NCBI RefSeq assembly: GCF_000820505.1
Contig: NZ_JWJD01000007.1
Location: forward strand, 4,051-68,050
Direction: 5' to 3'
From: Geoalkalibacter ferrihydriticus DSM 17813
Lineage (GTDB): Bacteria > Desulfobacterota > Desulfuromonadia > Desulfuromonadales > Geoalkalibacteraceae
DNA length: 64,000 nucleotides
Notes under the pieces: generated by a model
Database searches by the model: none
What the model was told of the DNA's origin: nothing
The model's input: the letters and a program-made list of their open reading frames with translations, nothing else
Shown: in pieces, positions 36,956 to 45,399 of the stretch
Layout: every line of letters begins with the position of its first letter
Position numbering within the stretch: position 1 is the stretch's first letter
Translations under genes and position numbers: made by a program

Positions 36956-39196
36956 ATGGTCAAGAAGGCCATATTTTTTCAGTTTATTCTGTTTTTCCTG
37001 TTGGCTTCCGGGGTCCTTGCTCAGCCCATGACTTTTCAGGAAGTCAGGATTCAGGGCAATGAGCGGGTCGAGCGCAGTGCCATCGAGGCCGTTATTCAGG
37101 TTCGCGCGGGACGCCCCGTAACCATCGAAGAAATCGACCAGGATATACGCAACATATATCAATTGGGCCGTTTTCAGGATGTGGTGGCACTTGAGGATGT
37201 GGTGGACGGCACCCGAACGCTCGTTTTTCAGGTCAGCGAGCGTCCTCTGCTGCGCGAGGTTCGTTTTGAAGGCCAGCGCAAGCTCAAGACGGATAAACTG
37301 AGCGAGCTGGTCGGTATTCGCGTCCCCGAGCTTTACGATCCGAAAAATGTGGAGAGGGCCATCACCGCTCTGCGCAGGGCTTATCGCGACGAAGGTTATC
37401 ATGGCGCGCAGATTGAGCCGGACATCGAAATCAACCCGCACAATGAAGCGACCCTGACCTTCGTTATTGATGAAGGCAAGAAGGTTCGCGTCGATGAAAT
37501 TCGTTTTTCCGGCAATTCCGCTCTTTCCGACAAGGAACTCAGGAAGGCCATTGAGACTCGCGAACGTTGGGTTTTTTCTTGGTTGACCGGGCGCGGGACG
37601 TTTAACGAAGACATGCTGCGCAATGATGTCGAGTTAATCGCCGATGAGTATTTCAATCGCGGCTATGTTCAGGTGCGGGTCAAGGATCCGGACATCGTTT
37701 TCAGTGACGATATGCGCACCCTGAACATCCTGTTTGAGATTGAAGAAGGTGAGCAGTACCGCATCGGTGATATCGATATCCAAGGGGACTTGCTCAAGGA
37801 AAAAGAGCAACTTCTGGAACTCGTCAAGCTCCAAACCGGTGACGTTTTCAGCCGCGCCCGTTTGCGCGAGGATGTTTTTCGCCTCAACGACCTCTACGCC
37901 GACAGCGGCTATGCTTATGTCAACGTTTCGCCGCTGACGCGCCTGGACAATCAGGAGCGCCTCGTCCACCTCATGTTCGATGTCGAGCAGGGCGTGCAGG
38001 TTTATATCGATCGGATTCATGTAACCGGCAACACCAAGACCCGTGACAAGGTCATCCGCCGGGAAATGCGGTTGACCGAAGGCGAACTCTACAGCGCCAG
38101 CCGGCTTAAGGAAAGTCGCCGCCGCATCAACAACCTCGGCTTTTTTGATGAAGTCAACGTGGCGACGGGGCGGGGCGACGAAGAGGAGCTGATGGTCGTC
38201 GAAGTCGACGTGGCTGAACGTCCCACCGGCCAGTTCAGCATCGGTGCGGGTTATTCTTCCGTCGACGGCGTTCTGGCCCAAGGGGCTCTGCAACAGGACA
38301 ATTTTCTCGGCCGTGGTTTGCGGCTCGACCTTTCCGCTGCGTTGGGCGGAAAATCGACAACCTATCGCTTCGGTGTGACCGATCCATATTTCCTCGACAA
38401 GGATCTGACCCTGGGCTTTGATCTGTATCGTACGGACCGTGAATGGCCGAGTTTCAGCGAGAAACGCACGGGGGGTAATCTCAAGCTTGGAGTGCCCTTG
38501 AGTGATAACCTGCGCGCTTTTTTCCTGTATCGCTATGAAAATAAGGATATTTACGATATCGCGCCCACTGCCTCGCGTTTCGTACTTGAGCAGGCGGGGA
38601 CTTCGACTCTTTCGTCAATAACGTCAATGCTGCGGCGTGACACCACGGACTATCGCCTGGATCCGACCCGCGGCTCCATGTCTGAGGCGTCGGTGGAGTT
38701 TGCCGGCATCGGAGGCGATCAACAATTTGTCAAATACATTGCTGACCACCGCCATTTCTTTCCGTTCAAATGGGACACCTATTTTTCCGTTCATGGCCAA
38801 ATCGGCTTCGTTGAGGGCTGGGGTGGCAAGGACGTGCCCATCGAGGAACGCTTCTTTCTCGGTGGCATCAACAGCCTGCGCGGCTTCAAGTCGCGCCGCG
38901 TTGGTCCCCGCGACGGCGATGATTACATCGGGGGAGAAAAGTCGGCTTACACCAACCTGGAATATATCTTTCCGCTGATCAGGGACGTCGGCCTCAAGGG
39001 GGTCGTATTTTTCGACGCAGGCAACGTCTGGCACAGCAACGAAAACTATTTTTCCGATATTCGCTATAATACCGGTGCCGGTATTCGCTGGTTCAGCCCT
39101 CTGGGTCCGTTGCGCCTGGAATGGGGCTACAATCTCAACCCCCGCGGGGATGAAGAAAGAACGGAGTGGCAGTTTTCCATCGGCCGTTTCTTTTAA
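36956..39196 (+). CDS. bamA: Outer membrane protein assembly factor BamA
   Basis: A 746-residue BamA. Start 36956 gives a proper signal peptide (MVKKAIFFQFILFFLLASGVLA); an ATG at 36914 would add 14 polar residues and coincide with a TATAAT box. Five POTRA domains fill about 25-400 (TFQEVRIQGNERV, LREVRFEGQRKL, KVRVDEIRFSGNSAL, YRIGDIDIQGD, VYIDRIHVTGNTKT). The C-terminal barrel contains the INSLRGF motif of loop 6 and ends in aromatic FSIGRFF, as outer-membrane proteins do. It inserts beta-barrel proteins, including the lipopolysaccharide export machinery. A GGAGG precedes the start but with only 3 bases of spacing. Confidence 0.97.
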   Translation: MVKKAIFFQFILFFLLASGVLAQPMTFQEVRIQGNERVERSAIEAVIQVRAGRPVTIEEIDQDIRNIYQLGRFQDVVALEDVVDGTRTLVFQVSERPLLREVRFEGQRKLKTDKLSELVGIRVPELYDPKNVERAITALRRAYRDEGYHGAQIEPDIEINPHNEATLTFVIDEGKKVRVDEIRFSGNSALSDKELRKAIETRERWVFSWLTGRGTFNEDMLRNDVELIADEYFNRGYVQVRVKDPDIVFSDDMRTLNILFEIEEGEQYRIGDIDIQGDLLKEKEQLLELVKLQTGDVFSRARLREDVFRLNDLYADSGYAYVNVSPLTRLDNQERLVHLMFDVEQGVQVYIDRIHVTGNTKTRDKVIRREMRLTEGELYSASRLKESRRRINNLGFFDEVNVATGRGDEEELMVVEVDVAERPTGQFSIGAGYSSVDGVLAQGALQQDNFLGRGLRLDLSAALGGKSTTYRFGVTDPYFLDKDLTLGFDLYRTDREWPSFSEKRTGGNLKLGVPLSDNLRAFFLYRYENKDIYDIAPTASRFVLEQAGTSTLSSITSMLRRDTTDYRLDPTRGSMSEASVEFAGIGGDQQFVKYIADHRHFFPFKWDTYFSVHGQIGFVEGWGGKDVPIEERFFLGGINSLRGFKSRRVGPRDGDDYIGGEKSAYTNLEYIFPLIRDVGLKGVVFFDAGNVWHSNENYFSDIRYNTGAGIRWFSPLGPLRLEWGYNLNPRGDEERTEWQFSIGRFF

Positions 39197-39226
39197 CAAC
39201 AAAATCTCTTTAGAGGAGTCCACACT

Positions 39227-39748
39227 ATGAAGCGTATTACCTTACTGATGATGGCTTGCTTGCTCGCCCTGGCGACTCCCGCTCTGGCGCAGAATGTGAA
39301 AATCGGCTATGTCGATCTGCAGCGCGCGCTTAACCTCTCCTCCGCCGGCGTCGGTGCCAAGGAAGAGATTGCCAAAAAAGTCCGGGAGTATGAGGGACAG
39401 GTCAGTCAGCGCCAGGACGAACTGCGTAAGCTAAAGGAGGAACTTGAGCGCCAGGCGGTGCTGCTCTCCGAGGATGCACGTTCACGCAAAGAACGTGAGT
39501 ATCAGCAAAAACTCAGGGACTTTCAGCGCTTCACCAAAGATATCCAAGATGAGCTGCAGCAAAAAGATGCCGAATTAACGCGGCGCATTCTTGAAGATAT
39601 TTTTCAGGTCATCGGTGAATACGGCGCGCGGGAAGCTTATACGGTCATCCTTGAAAAAACCGAAAGCTCTCTGTTGTATGCCGCGGACCATATCGATCTG
39701 ACCGATCGGATCATCGAGGCTTTTAACGCGCGGGCGCGCAAAAACTGA
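39227..39748 (+). CDS. skp: Skp/OmpH-family periplasmic chaperone
   Basis: A 173-residue periplasmic protein: signal peptide (1-21, ...ATPALAQ), a short beta segment [14 protein letters not shown], a long charged coiled coil (about 50-125) and a C-terminal strand region. This is the Skp/OmpH arrangement, a trimeric jellyfish chaperone that holds unfolded outer-membrane proteins for BamA. It lies 30 bases after bamA with a good AGAGGAG ribosome binding site, and lpxD follows, the conserved bamA-skp-lpxD-fabZ-lpxA order. Confidence 0.93.
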   Translation: MKRITLLMMACLLALATPALAQNVKIGYVDLQRALNLSSAGVGAKEEIAKKVREYEGQVSQRQDELRKLKEELERQAVLLSEDARSRKEREYQQKLRDFQRFTKDIQDELQQKDAELTRRILEDIFQVIGEYGAREAYTVILEKTESSLLYAADHIDLTDRIIEAFNARARKN

Positions 39749-39764
39749 TTCGAATTCAGGTGAC

Positions 39765-40796
39765 ATGGTGAAACTCAAGGAACTGGCGGAGTTGGTCGGT
39801 GCTCAACTCGTTGGAGATGAGACCCTGGAAATCTCGCGCGTTGCGCCTATTGAGCAAGCCGGACCCGGCGAGCTTTGCTTTCTTGCGAACCCCCGCTATG
39901 CAGCAAAGCTTGCCGATTGCCGGGCGTCTGCCGTGATTGTCGCGCCGGGGGTGGAAAGCCCCGGGCACAGCCTGCTGATCAGTGCCAATCCCTATCTGGC
40001 ATTTGCCCGTATTCTTGCTCACCTGCAACCACCGCCGCAGGTTGAGCGCCGAGTGATGGAGGGTGCTTGGGTGGATCCCTCCGCACAGGTGGGTGGGGCG
40101 GTGTCGATCCATCCTGGTTGTTATGTCGGACGCAATGTCCGCATCGGCCGCGGCAGTGTTCTTTACCCCGGCGTGGTCCTCTATGAGGGCGTGCAGGTGG
40201 GGGAGGACTGTGTCCTTCATGCCAATGTGGTCGTTCGCGAAGAGTGCCGTATCGGTGACCGAGTCATTCTTCAGCCTGGGGCTGTCATTGGGTCGGATGG
40301 TTTCGGCTATGCTCCTGACGGGCGCCGCTATGTCAAGATTCCTCAGGTCGGCATCGTTGAGATCGAAGATGACGTGGAAATAGGTGCGGCAAGCTGCATC
40401 GACCGCGCAACTCTCTCGGTGACACGCATCGCTCGCGGCACCAAGATCGATAATCTGGTACAGATTGCTCATAACGTACGGGTCGGCGAAGATACCATCA
40501 TCGTTTCGCAGGTCGGCGTGTCCGGCAGCACGCACATCGGTGATCATTGCACTTTCGGCGGGCAGGCAGGACTGGCCGGCCATATTCGTATCGGTGATGA
40601 TGTGACCATCGCTGCTCGCGGCGGCGTGCATGGCGATATTCCGGCCGGGCAGGTGATGTCGGGAACGCCTGTCATGCAGCACCGGGACTGGCTCAAGGCA
40701 TCCATGACTTTTCCCAAGCTCCCCGAAATACGTCGGGACGTCCAGAGCCTCAAGAAAAAACTTGCGGAACTTGAAAATCTCATCAAGGAGAAGTGA
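39765..40796 (+). CDS. lpxD: UDP-3-O-(3-hydroxyacyl)glucosamine N-acyltransferase
   Basis: A 343-residue left-handed beta-helix acyltransferase. An N-terminal uridine-binding domain (1-100, [12 protein letters not shown]) precedes hexapeptide repeats (about 105-300) with the catalytic histidine in [25 protein letters not shown], and a C-terminal helix closes the protein. It adds the second hydroxyacyl chain in lipid A synthesis from hydroxyacyl-ACP. Because gnnAB are present, its substrate probably carries an amide-linked acyl group at position 3. It ends immediately before fabZ. Confidence 0.96.
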   Translation: MVKLKELAELVGAQLVGDETLEISRVAPIEQAGPGELCFLANPRYAAKLADCRASAVIVAPGVESPGHSLLISANPYLAFARILAHLQPPPQVERRVMEGAWVDPSAQVGGAVSIHPGCYVGRNVRIGRGSVLYPGVVLYEGVQVGEDCVLHANVVVREECRIGDRVILQPGAVIGSDGFGYAPDGRRYVKIPQVGIVEIEDDVEIGAASCIDRATLSVTRIARGTKIDNLVQIAHNVRVGEDTIIVSQVGVSGSTHIGDHCTFGGQAGLAGHIRIGDDVTIAARGGVHGDIPAGQVMSGTPVMQHRDWLKASMTFPKLPEIRRDVQSLKKKLAELENLIKEK

Positions 40797-40802
40797 TTGG
40801 TC

Positions 40803-41246
40803 ATGGTTCTCGACATCAATGAAATCATGAAACTACTTCCCCACCGCTATCCCTTTCTTCTGGTGGATCGCATCGATCTTCTGGAGCCGGGTGTGCGAAT
40901 TGTGGGCACCAAGAACGTCACGGTCAACGAGCCTTTCTTTCAGGGGCATTTTCCGGGGCATCCCATTATGCCGGGCGTCTTGATTATCGAGGCTATGGCA
41001 CAAGTGGGGGGAGTTTTCGCTATTATCAGCGACAAAATCGGGCCGGACAAGGTGACCTATTTCGTCGGTATCGACAACGCTCGGTTCCGTAAACCCGTTC
41101 TGCCGGGTGACGTACTGCGTATGGAGTTGGAAATCATTAATTGCAGGCGCGGTTTGTATTGTTTCAAAGGCCGCGCCTTTGTCGGCGAAACCCTGGTCAC
41201 CGAAGCCGATCTCAAGGCGACCTTCGCTGATCGCAATGACAGTTGA
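40803..41246 (+). CDS. fabZ: 3-hydroxyacyl-ACP dehydratase FabZ
   Basis: A 147-residue hotdog-fold dehydratase. The active-site motif GHFPGHPIMPGVLIIEAMAQ contains the catalytic His and, downstream, the Glu. It draws on the same 3-hydroxyacyl-ACP pool as LpxA and LpxD. ATG 40803 (MVLDINEIMKLLPHRYPF) resembles family starts, but AAGGAG (40785-40790) is better spaced for TTG at 40797. Overlap with lpxA depends on the lpxA start. Confidence 0.97.
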   Translation: MVLDINEIMKLLPHRYPFLLVDRIDLLEPGVRIVGTKNVTVNEPFFQGHFPGHPIMPGVLIIEAMAQVGGVFAIISDKIGPDKVTYFVGIDNARFRKPVLPGDVLRMELEIINCRRGLYCFKGRAFVGETLVTEADLKATFADRNDS

Positions 41247-41250
41247 TTCC

Positions 41251-42021
41251 ATGATTCATGCAACAGCCATCATTCACCCGAAGGCGCGCATCGGCGATCA
41301 GGTCCGGATCGGCCCATTTGCGGTAATCGGCGAGCATGTGGTTATTGGTGACCGGACGATAGTCGGGCCTCATGCAGTGCTTGAGGGGCGAACCCAAATC
41401 GGCTGTGACAACCACATTTTTCAGTTCGCTTCCGTCGGCGCCATTCCGCAGGATTTGAAATATCGTGGTGAAGAGACTTCTCTGCAGATCGGCAATCGCA
41501 ATATTATTCGCGAATTCGTGACGATCCACCTTGGTACCGATAGCGGCGGTGGAAAAACGCTGATCGGTGAGGGCAATCTATTTATGGCCTATTGCCATGT
41601 GGCGCATGACTGTCATGTCGGCAACGGAGTGATCATGGCAAATGGCTCGACGCTGGCGGGGCATGTCGAGGTGCAGGATCATGCGATTCTCGGCGGGCTG
41701 TCGGCAATTCATCAGTTCGCCCGGGTCGGCGCCCATGTTATGGTGAGTGGTGGCGCCATGGTCAATCAGGATATTCCGCCTTATACCATCGCGCAGGGTG
41801 ATCGCGCGCGCACCGTCGGCCTGAACCTTGTGGGTCTCAAGCGTCGCGGTTTTGGATCCGAGACCATCTCCGCCATCAAGTTTGCTTATCGGCTGGTGTT
41901 CCGCTCCGGATTGCGCCTGGAAGATGCCCTGGCCCGGGTGGAGAAAGAGGTCGGTACGATACCTGAAGTCATTTCATTTGTTGAGTTTATTCGCAAGAGT
42001 CAGCGCGGCGTGGCCCGCTGA
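41251..42021 (+). CDS. lpxA: UDP-GlcNAc (or UDP-GlcNAc3N) acyltransferase LpxA
   Basis: A 256-residue hexapeptide-repeat acyltransferase starting MIHATAIIHPKARIGDQVRIG. The catalytic His is in CHVAHDCHVGNGV; the C-terminal helical bundle includes LVGLKRRGF and ISAIKFAYRLVFRSG. It catalyses the first step of lipid A synthesis. ATG 41236 is an alternative start. The neighbouring gnnA and gnnB suggest that this LpxA acylates the 3-amino sugar UDP-GlcNAc3N, giving an amide link. That specificity is inferred from context, not from residues I can assign. Confidence 0.95.
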   Translation: MIHATAIIHPKARIGDQVRIGPFAVIGEHVVIGDRTIVGPHAVLEGRTQIGCDNHIFQFASVGAIPQDLKYRGEETSLQIGNRNIIREFVTIHLGTDSGGGKTLIGEGNLFMAYCHVAHDCHVGNGVIMANGSTLAGHVEVQDHAILGGLSAIHQFARVGAHVMVSGGAMVNQDIPPYTIAQGDRARTVGLNLVGLKRRGFGSETISAIKFAYRLVFRSGLRLEDALARVEKEVGTIPEVISFVEFIRKSQRGVAR

Positions 42022-42038
42022 GGAAGAGAGGACCTAAG

Positions 42039-42989
42039 ATGAGCAATCTGCGTGCTGCAGTGATTGGAGTCGGCTATCTCGGCAGGTTTCATGCGCAGAA
42101 ATATGCCGCCCTTGAAGGGGTGGATCTGGTGGGTGTGGTGGATGTCGACCTTGCCCGAGCTCAGGAAGTGGCTCAGGAGGTTGGTTGTACGGCCTATACC
42201 GACTATCGTCCGCTTCTCGACAAGGTTGACCTGGTTTCCATCGTCGTGCCGACCCAATATCATTACCAAGTTGCGCGCGCCTGTTTGGAGGCTGATATCC
42301 ATATCCTGCTGGAAAAGCCGGTGACCCAGACGGTGGCCGAGGCCGAGGATTTGATTCGTCTTGCGGCCGAGCGCAATCGCGTTTTTCAGGTCGGCCATCT
42401 GGAGCGCTTCAATCCAGCGGTCGTGGCTCTGGCCGGGGTGCTTAAAAATCCCATGTTCATTGAATCGCACCGCATGGCGCCCTATAAGCCGCGCGGTACC
42501 GACGTCAACGTTGTACTCGATTTGATGATCCACGATATCGACATTATACTGACACTGGCAAAGTCAGATCTCAAGCTGGTTAATTCTGTCGGAGTCCCGG
42601 TTATCTCCGATGAAGTGGACATCGCCAATGCCCGCCTGCAATTTGAGAGCGGCTGCGTGGCCAACGTCACTGCCAGCCGTGTGAGCGTCGATGCCATGCG
42701 CAAGGTTCGCATTTTTCAGCCGGATGCCTATATCACCATTGATTATCAGGCGCGCAAAATTGGTATATTCCGCAAGGGCGGCGAAGGCATGCCTTTGCCC
42801 ATGATACCCAATGTCACCCTTGAGGAGCGGCGTTTTGAGCAAGGCGATTCGCTCATGGACGAGATCAAGTCTTTTGTTCGCTCCATCCGCGAGGGTCTGC
42901 CACCGGTGGTTTCAGGGGAAGACGGCAAGCGCGCATTGGCGGTCGCCCTTGAAATCAACGCCAAACTGGCACCCCAGGGACCGATGTAG
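42039..42989 (+). CDS. gnnA: Gfo/Idh/MocA oxidoreductase, GnnA-like (UDP-GlcNAc 3-dehydrogenase)
   Basis: A 316-residue NAD-dependent sugar oxidoreductase. The N-terminal Rossmann motif is GVGYLGRFHA, and the family signature EKP lies in ILLEKPVTQT. The C-terminal domain includes PRGTDVNVVLDLMIHDIDIIL with the conserved D/H pair. Its place directly between lpxA and an aminotransferase and lpxB matches gnnA of Acidithiobacillus ferrooxidans, whose product oxidises C3 of UDP-GlcNAc before transamination by GnnB. The GnnA assignment rests on family plus context. Confidence 0.85.
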   Translation: MSNLRAAVIGVGYLGRFHAQKYAALEGVDLVGVVDVDLARAQEVAQEVGCTAYTDYRPLLDKVDLVSIVVPTQYHYQVARACLEADIHILLEKPVTQTVAEAEDLIRLAAERNRVFQVGHLERFNPAVVALAGVLKNPMFIESHRMAPYKPRGTDVNVVLDLMIHDIDIILTLAKSDLKLVNSVGVPVISDEVDIANARLQFESGCVANVTASRVSVDAMRKVRIFQPDAYITIDYQARKIGIFRKGGEGMPLPMIPNVTLEERRFEQGDSLMDEIKSFVRSIREGLPPVVSGEDGKRALAVALEINAKLAPQGPM

Positions 42990-43019
42990 CCGCCGGCTGA
43001 AATCGGCCCAAAAGGCGTG

Positions 43020-43051
43020 AAGGCGAGGGTCTGCAAAGACGGCCTCGCCTT
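43020..43051 (+). other. Hairpin in the gnnA-gnnB gap
   Basis: A 9-bp perfect inverted repeat (AAGGCGAGG at 43020-43028, CCTCGCCTT at 43043-43051) with a 14-base loop, followed by TCTCGTT. It is too poor in T for a strong terminator; it may attenuate or stabilise the operon transcript. Confidence 0.4.
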
Positions 43052-43115
43052 TCTCGTTAAAACGCCAAGGAAATTGGTTTTTTTATCTCACCCACAAAGA
43101 GGATTTTTTTCTGCA

Positions 43116-44210
43116 ATGAATATCCCCATGGTCGATCTCAAGCAACAGTATCTTGCTCTCAAGCAGGATATTGACGAAGCATTGCAAGGCGTTCTGGACT
43201 CAACTCATTTTATTCTCGGTCCCAACGTGCAGGCCTTTGAACAAGAGGCTGCCTCCTATCTGGGGGTCAAACATGCTGTCGGCTGCGCTTCGGGCACCGA
43301 CGCCCTGCATCTGGCGCTGCGGGCGGCGGGTATCGGCGAAGGCGATGAGGTGATTACCCCGGCCTTCACCTTTATCGCCACGGCTGAAGCCATTTCCTAT
43401 GTGGGGGCCAAGCCGGTGTTTGTTGACATCGATGCGCGCACCTTCAATCTTGATCCTGCCCGGGTCGAAGAGGCCATCACTCCGCAGACCCGTGCCATCC
43501 TGCCTGTGCATCTTTTTGGGCAGCCGGCTGATCTCGTCGCTTTGCGCGATCTCTGCAAGACGCATAAGCTGCTTCTGATCGAAGACTGCGCGCAGTCCTT
43601 TGGTGCCGGATATGCAGAACAGATGACCGGCAGTTTCGGTAACGCTGGCTGCTTCTCTTTCTTTCCGAGCAAAAATCTCGGCTGCTTCGGTGATGGCGGA
43701 CTGATTACCACCAACGATGACGATCTGGCCCGTGAGCTGCTGGTGTTGCGCAACCACGGCAGCCGCCAGCGCTACCATCACTCCATCATCGGCTACAACA
43801 GCCGGCTGGATGAGATGCAGGCGGCCATTCTGCGGATCAAACTCAAGCACATCGATGAATACAATCGCCTGCGGCGGCGCAACGCGCATCTTTACAACGA
43901 AGCACTTAAGGGGCTTGGGCTCACGACGCCTCATGAAGACGGCAAGGGCGTGCATGTTTTCCATCAGTACACCCTGCTTCTCGACGGCCGTGACCGCGTG
44001 CAGAAGGCTCTGAGCGAAGCCGGCATCGCCTCGGCTGTTTACTATCCCATTCCCCTGCACCGCCAGGAAGTTTACCGTGACCTGATGACCGGCGTTTCCT
44101 TGCCGGTGACCGAAAAGGCCGCGGAGCAGGTTTTGTCGTTGCCCATGTACCCTGAGCTTACATCGGATCAGATCAGCAACATCTGCCAGGTGATTTCCGG
44201 AGCCCTCTGA
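43116..44210 (+). CDS. gnnB: DegT/DnrJ/EryC1 aminotransferase, GnnB-like
   Basis: A 364-residue PLP-dependent sugar aminotransferase of the DegT family. The N-terminus MNIPMVDLKQQY, GCASGTDALHLALRA, and the PLP lysine K186 in FFPSKNLGCFGDGG are diagnostic. ATG 43116 fits homologues; 33 codons upstream in frame lie within the intergenic hairpin. With GnnA it would convert UDP-GlcNAc to UDP-GlcNAc3N. It is related to the WbpE-like enzyme at 53063, so function is assigned by position between lpxA and lpxB. Confidence 0.85.
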   Translation: MNIPMVDLKQQYLALKQDIDEALQGVLDSTHFILGPNVQAFEQEAASYLGVKHAVGCASGTDALHLALRAAGIGEGDEVITPAFTFIATAEAISYVGAKPVFVDIDARTFNLDPARVEEAITPQTRAILPVHLFGQPADLVALRDLCKTHKLLLIEDCAQSFGAGYAEQMTGSFGNAGCFSFFPSKNLGCFGDGGLITTNDDDLARELLVLRNHGSRQRYHHSIIGYNSRLDEMQAAILRIKLKHIDEYNRLRRRNAHLYNEALKGLGLTTPHEDGKGVHVFHQYTLLLDGRDRVQKALSEAGIASAVYYPIPLHRQEVYRDLMTGVSLPVTEKAAEQVLSLPMYPELTSDQISNICQVISGAL

Positions 44211-44214
44211 GCGC

Positions 44215-45399
44215 ATGTCCATCGCCCCAAATTCAGAAAAACGCCGTGCTCTGATCGTCACCGGCGAGGCCAGTGGCGACCTGCATGGTGCCAATCTCAT
44301 TCGCGCGGCGCGTGATATCGATCCCGACCTCGAATTCTTCGGCATCGGCGGGCGGCGCATGGAAGCGCAGGGCTGTGAAATTCTTTTTCGTGGCGAAGAG
44401 TTGGCGGTTGTCGGTCTGGTCGAGGTGGCGGCGCATTTTCCCGCTATTTATCGCGCGTTCAAAAAGCTTGAGGTCATTCTCAACAGTGATCGGCGACCCG
44501 ATGTGCTGATCCTCATCGACTTTCCCGAGTTCAACTTGCGTCTGGCCGCCAAGGCCAAGGCCGCAGGTGTGCCGGTGCTCTATTACGTCAGTCCGCAGGT
44601 TTGGGCCTGGCGGCGTGGGCGGGTGAAGAAAATAGCCCGGCGCGTTGATCGCTTGGCAGCAATTTTCCCTTTTGAACCCCAGTTGTACGAGGGCCTGGAT
44701 ATTGATGTGGAATACGTCGGCCATCCCCTGGTCGCCGATTTGAAGCTTACCGCCGAGCGCGACGCATACCTGGCTCGTCACGGTCTCGATCCGCAGCGGC
44801 CGGTAGTCGGTTTATTCCCCGGAAGTCGCCGCAGTGAACTTAAATACATTTTCGATACCATTGCTGATACTGCGCGAATGCTGCATCGCCAGCGCCCGCA
44901 ACTTCAATTTTTGCTGCCCGTAGCACCGTCTCTCAAGCACAAAAGTTTTCATGAACGTCTCCTGGGCAGCGGGCTTGAGATCAAAATGGTGCAGGACAAT
45001 ATCTACGATACCGCGCGTGCCTGCGACGCCGCGATCAGCGTTTCCGGCACCGTGACCTTGCAGATCGCTCTCGTGGAAACACCCCTGGCGATTATCTACC
45101 AGATGAATTCCTTGACCTATGCCATCGGCAAACGGTTGGTCAAATTGCCGCATATCGGCTTGGTCAACATTGTGGCCGAAAAACCAGTGGTACGCGAGTT
45201 CATCCAAGATATGGCCACGGCGGAGAACATCGGTGCGGAAGTTTTACGGATGCTCGACGATCAAAATTACCGCGATCGAATCAAGGAGGACCTGCGGGAA
45301 GTGCGCCGTCTGTTGGGCGAGGGCGGCTGCTCGGAGAAGGTGGCACGCATGGCTTCGGAGATGAGCCGCGGCCAGGTGCGACGAGGCGAGGCGGCATGA
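44215..45399 (+). CDS. lpxB: Lipid-A-disaccharide synthase
   Basis: A 394-residue GT19 glycosyltransferase that joins UDP-diacyl-glucosamine and lipid X. Motifs: IVTGEASGDLHGANLI, FFGIGGRRMEAQGCE, ELAVVGLVEV, ILIDFPEFNLRLA, YYVSPQVWAWRRGRVKKI, EYVGHPLVAD and FPGSRRSELK. It starts 5 bases after gnnB and overlaps msbA by 4 bases. Peripheral membrane enzyme on the cytoplasmic face. Confidence 0.97.
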   Translation: MSIAPNSEKRRALIVTGEASGDLHGANLIRAARDIDPDLEFFGIGGRRMEAQGCEILFRGEELAVVGLVEVAAHFPAIYRAFKKLEVILNSDRRPDVLILIDFPEFNLRLAAKAKAAGVPVLYYVSPQVWAWRRGRVKKIARRVDRLAAIFPFEPQLYEGLDIDVEYVGHPLVADLKLTAERDAYLARHGLDPQRPVVGLFPGSRRSELKYIFDTIADTARMLHRQRPQLQFLLPVAPSLKHKSFHERLLGSGLEIKMVQDNIYDTARACDAAISVSGTVTLQIALVETPLAIIYQMNSLTYAIGKRLVKLPHIGLVNIVAEKPVVREFIQDMATAENIGAEVLRMLDDQNYRDRIKEDLREVRRLLGEGGCSEKVARMASEMSRGQVRRGEAA

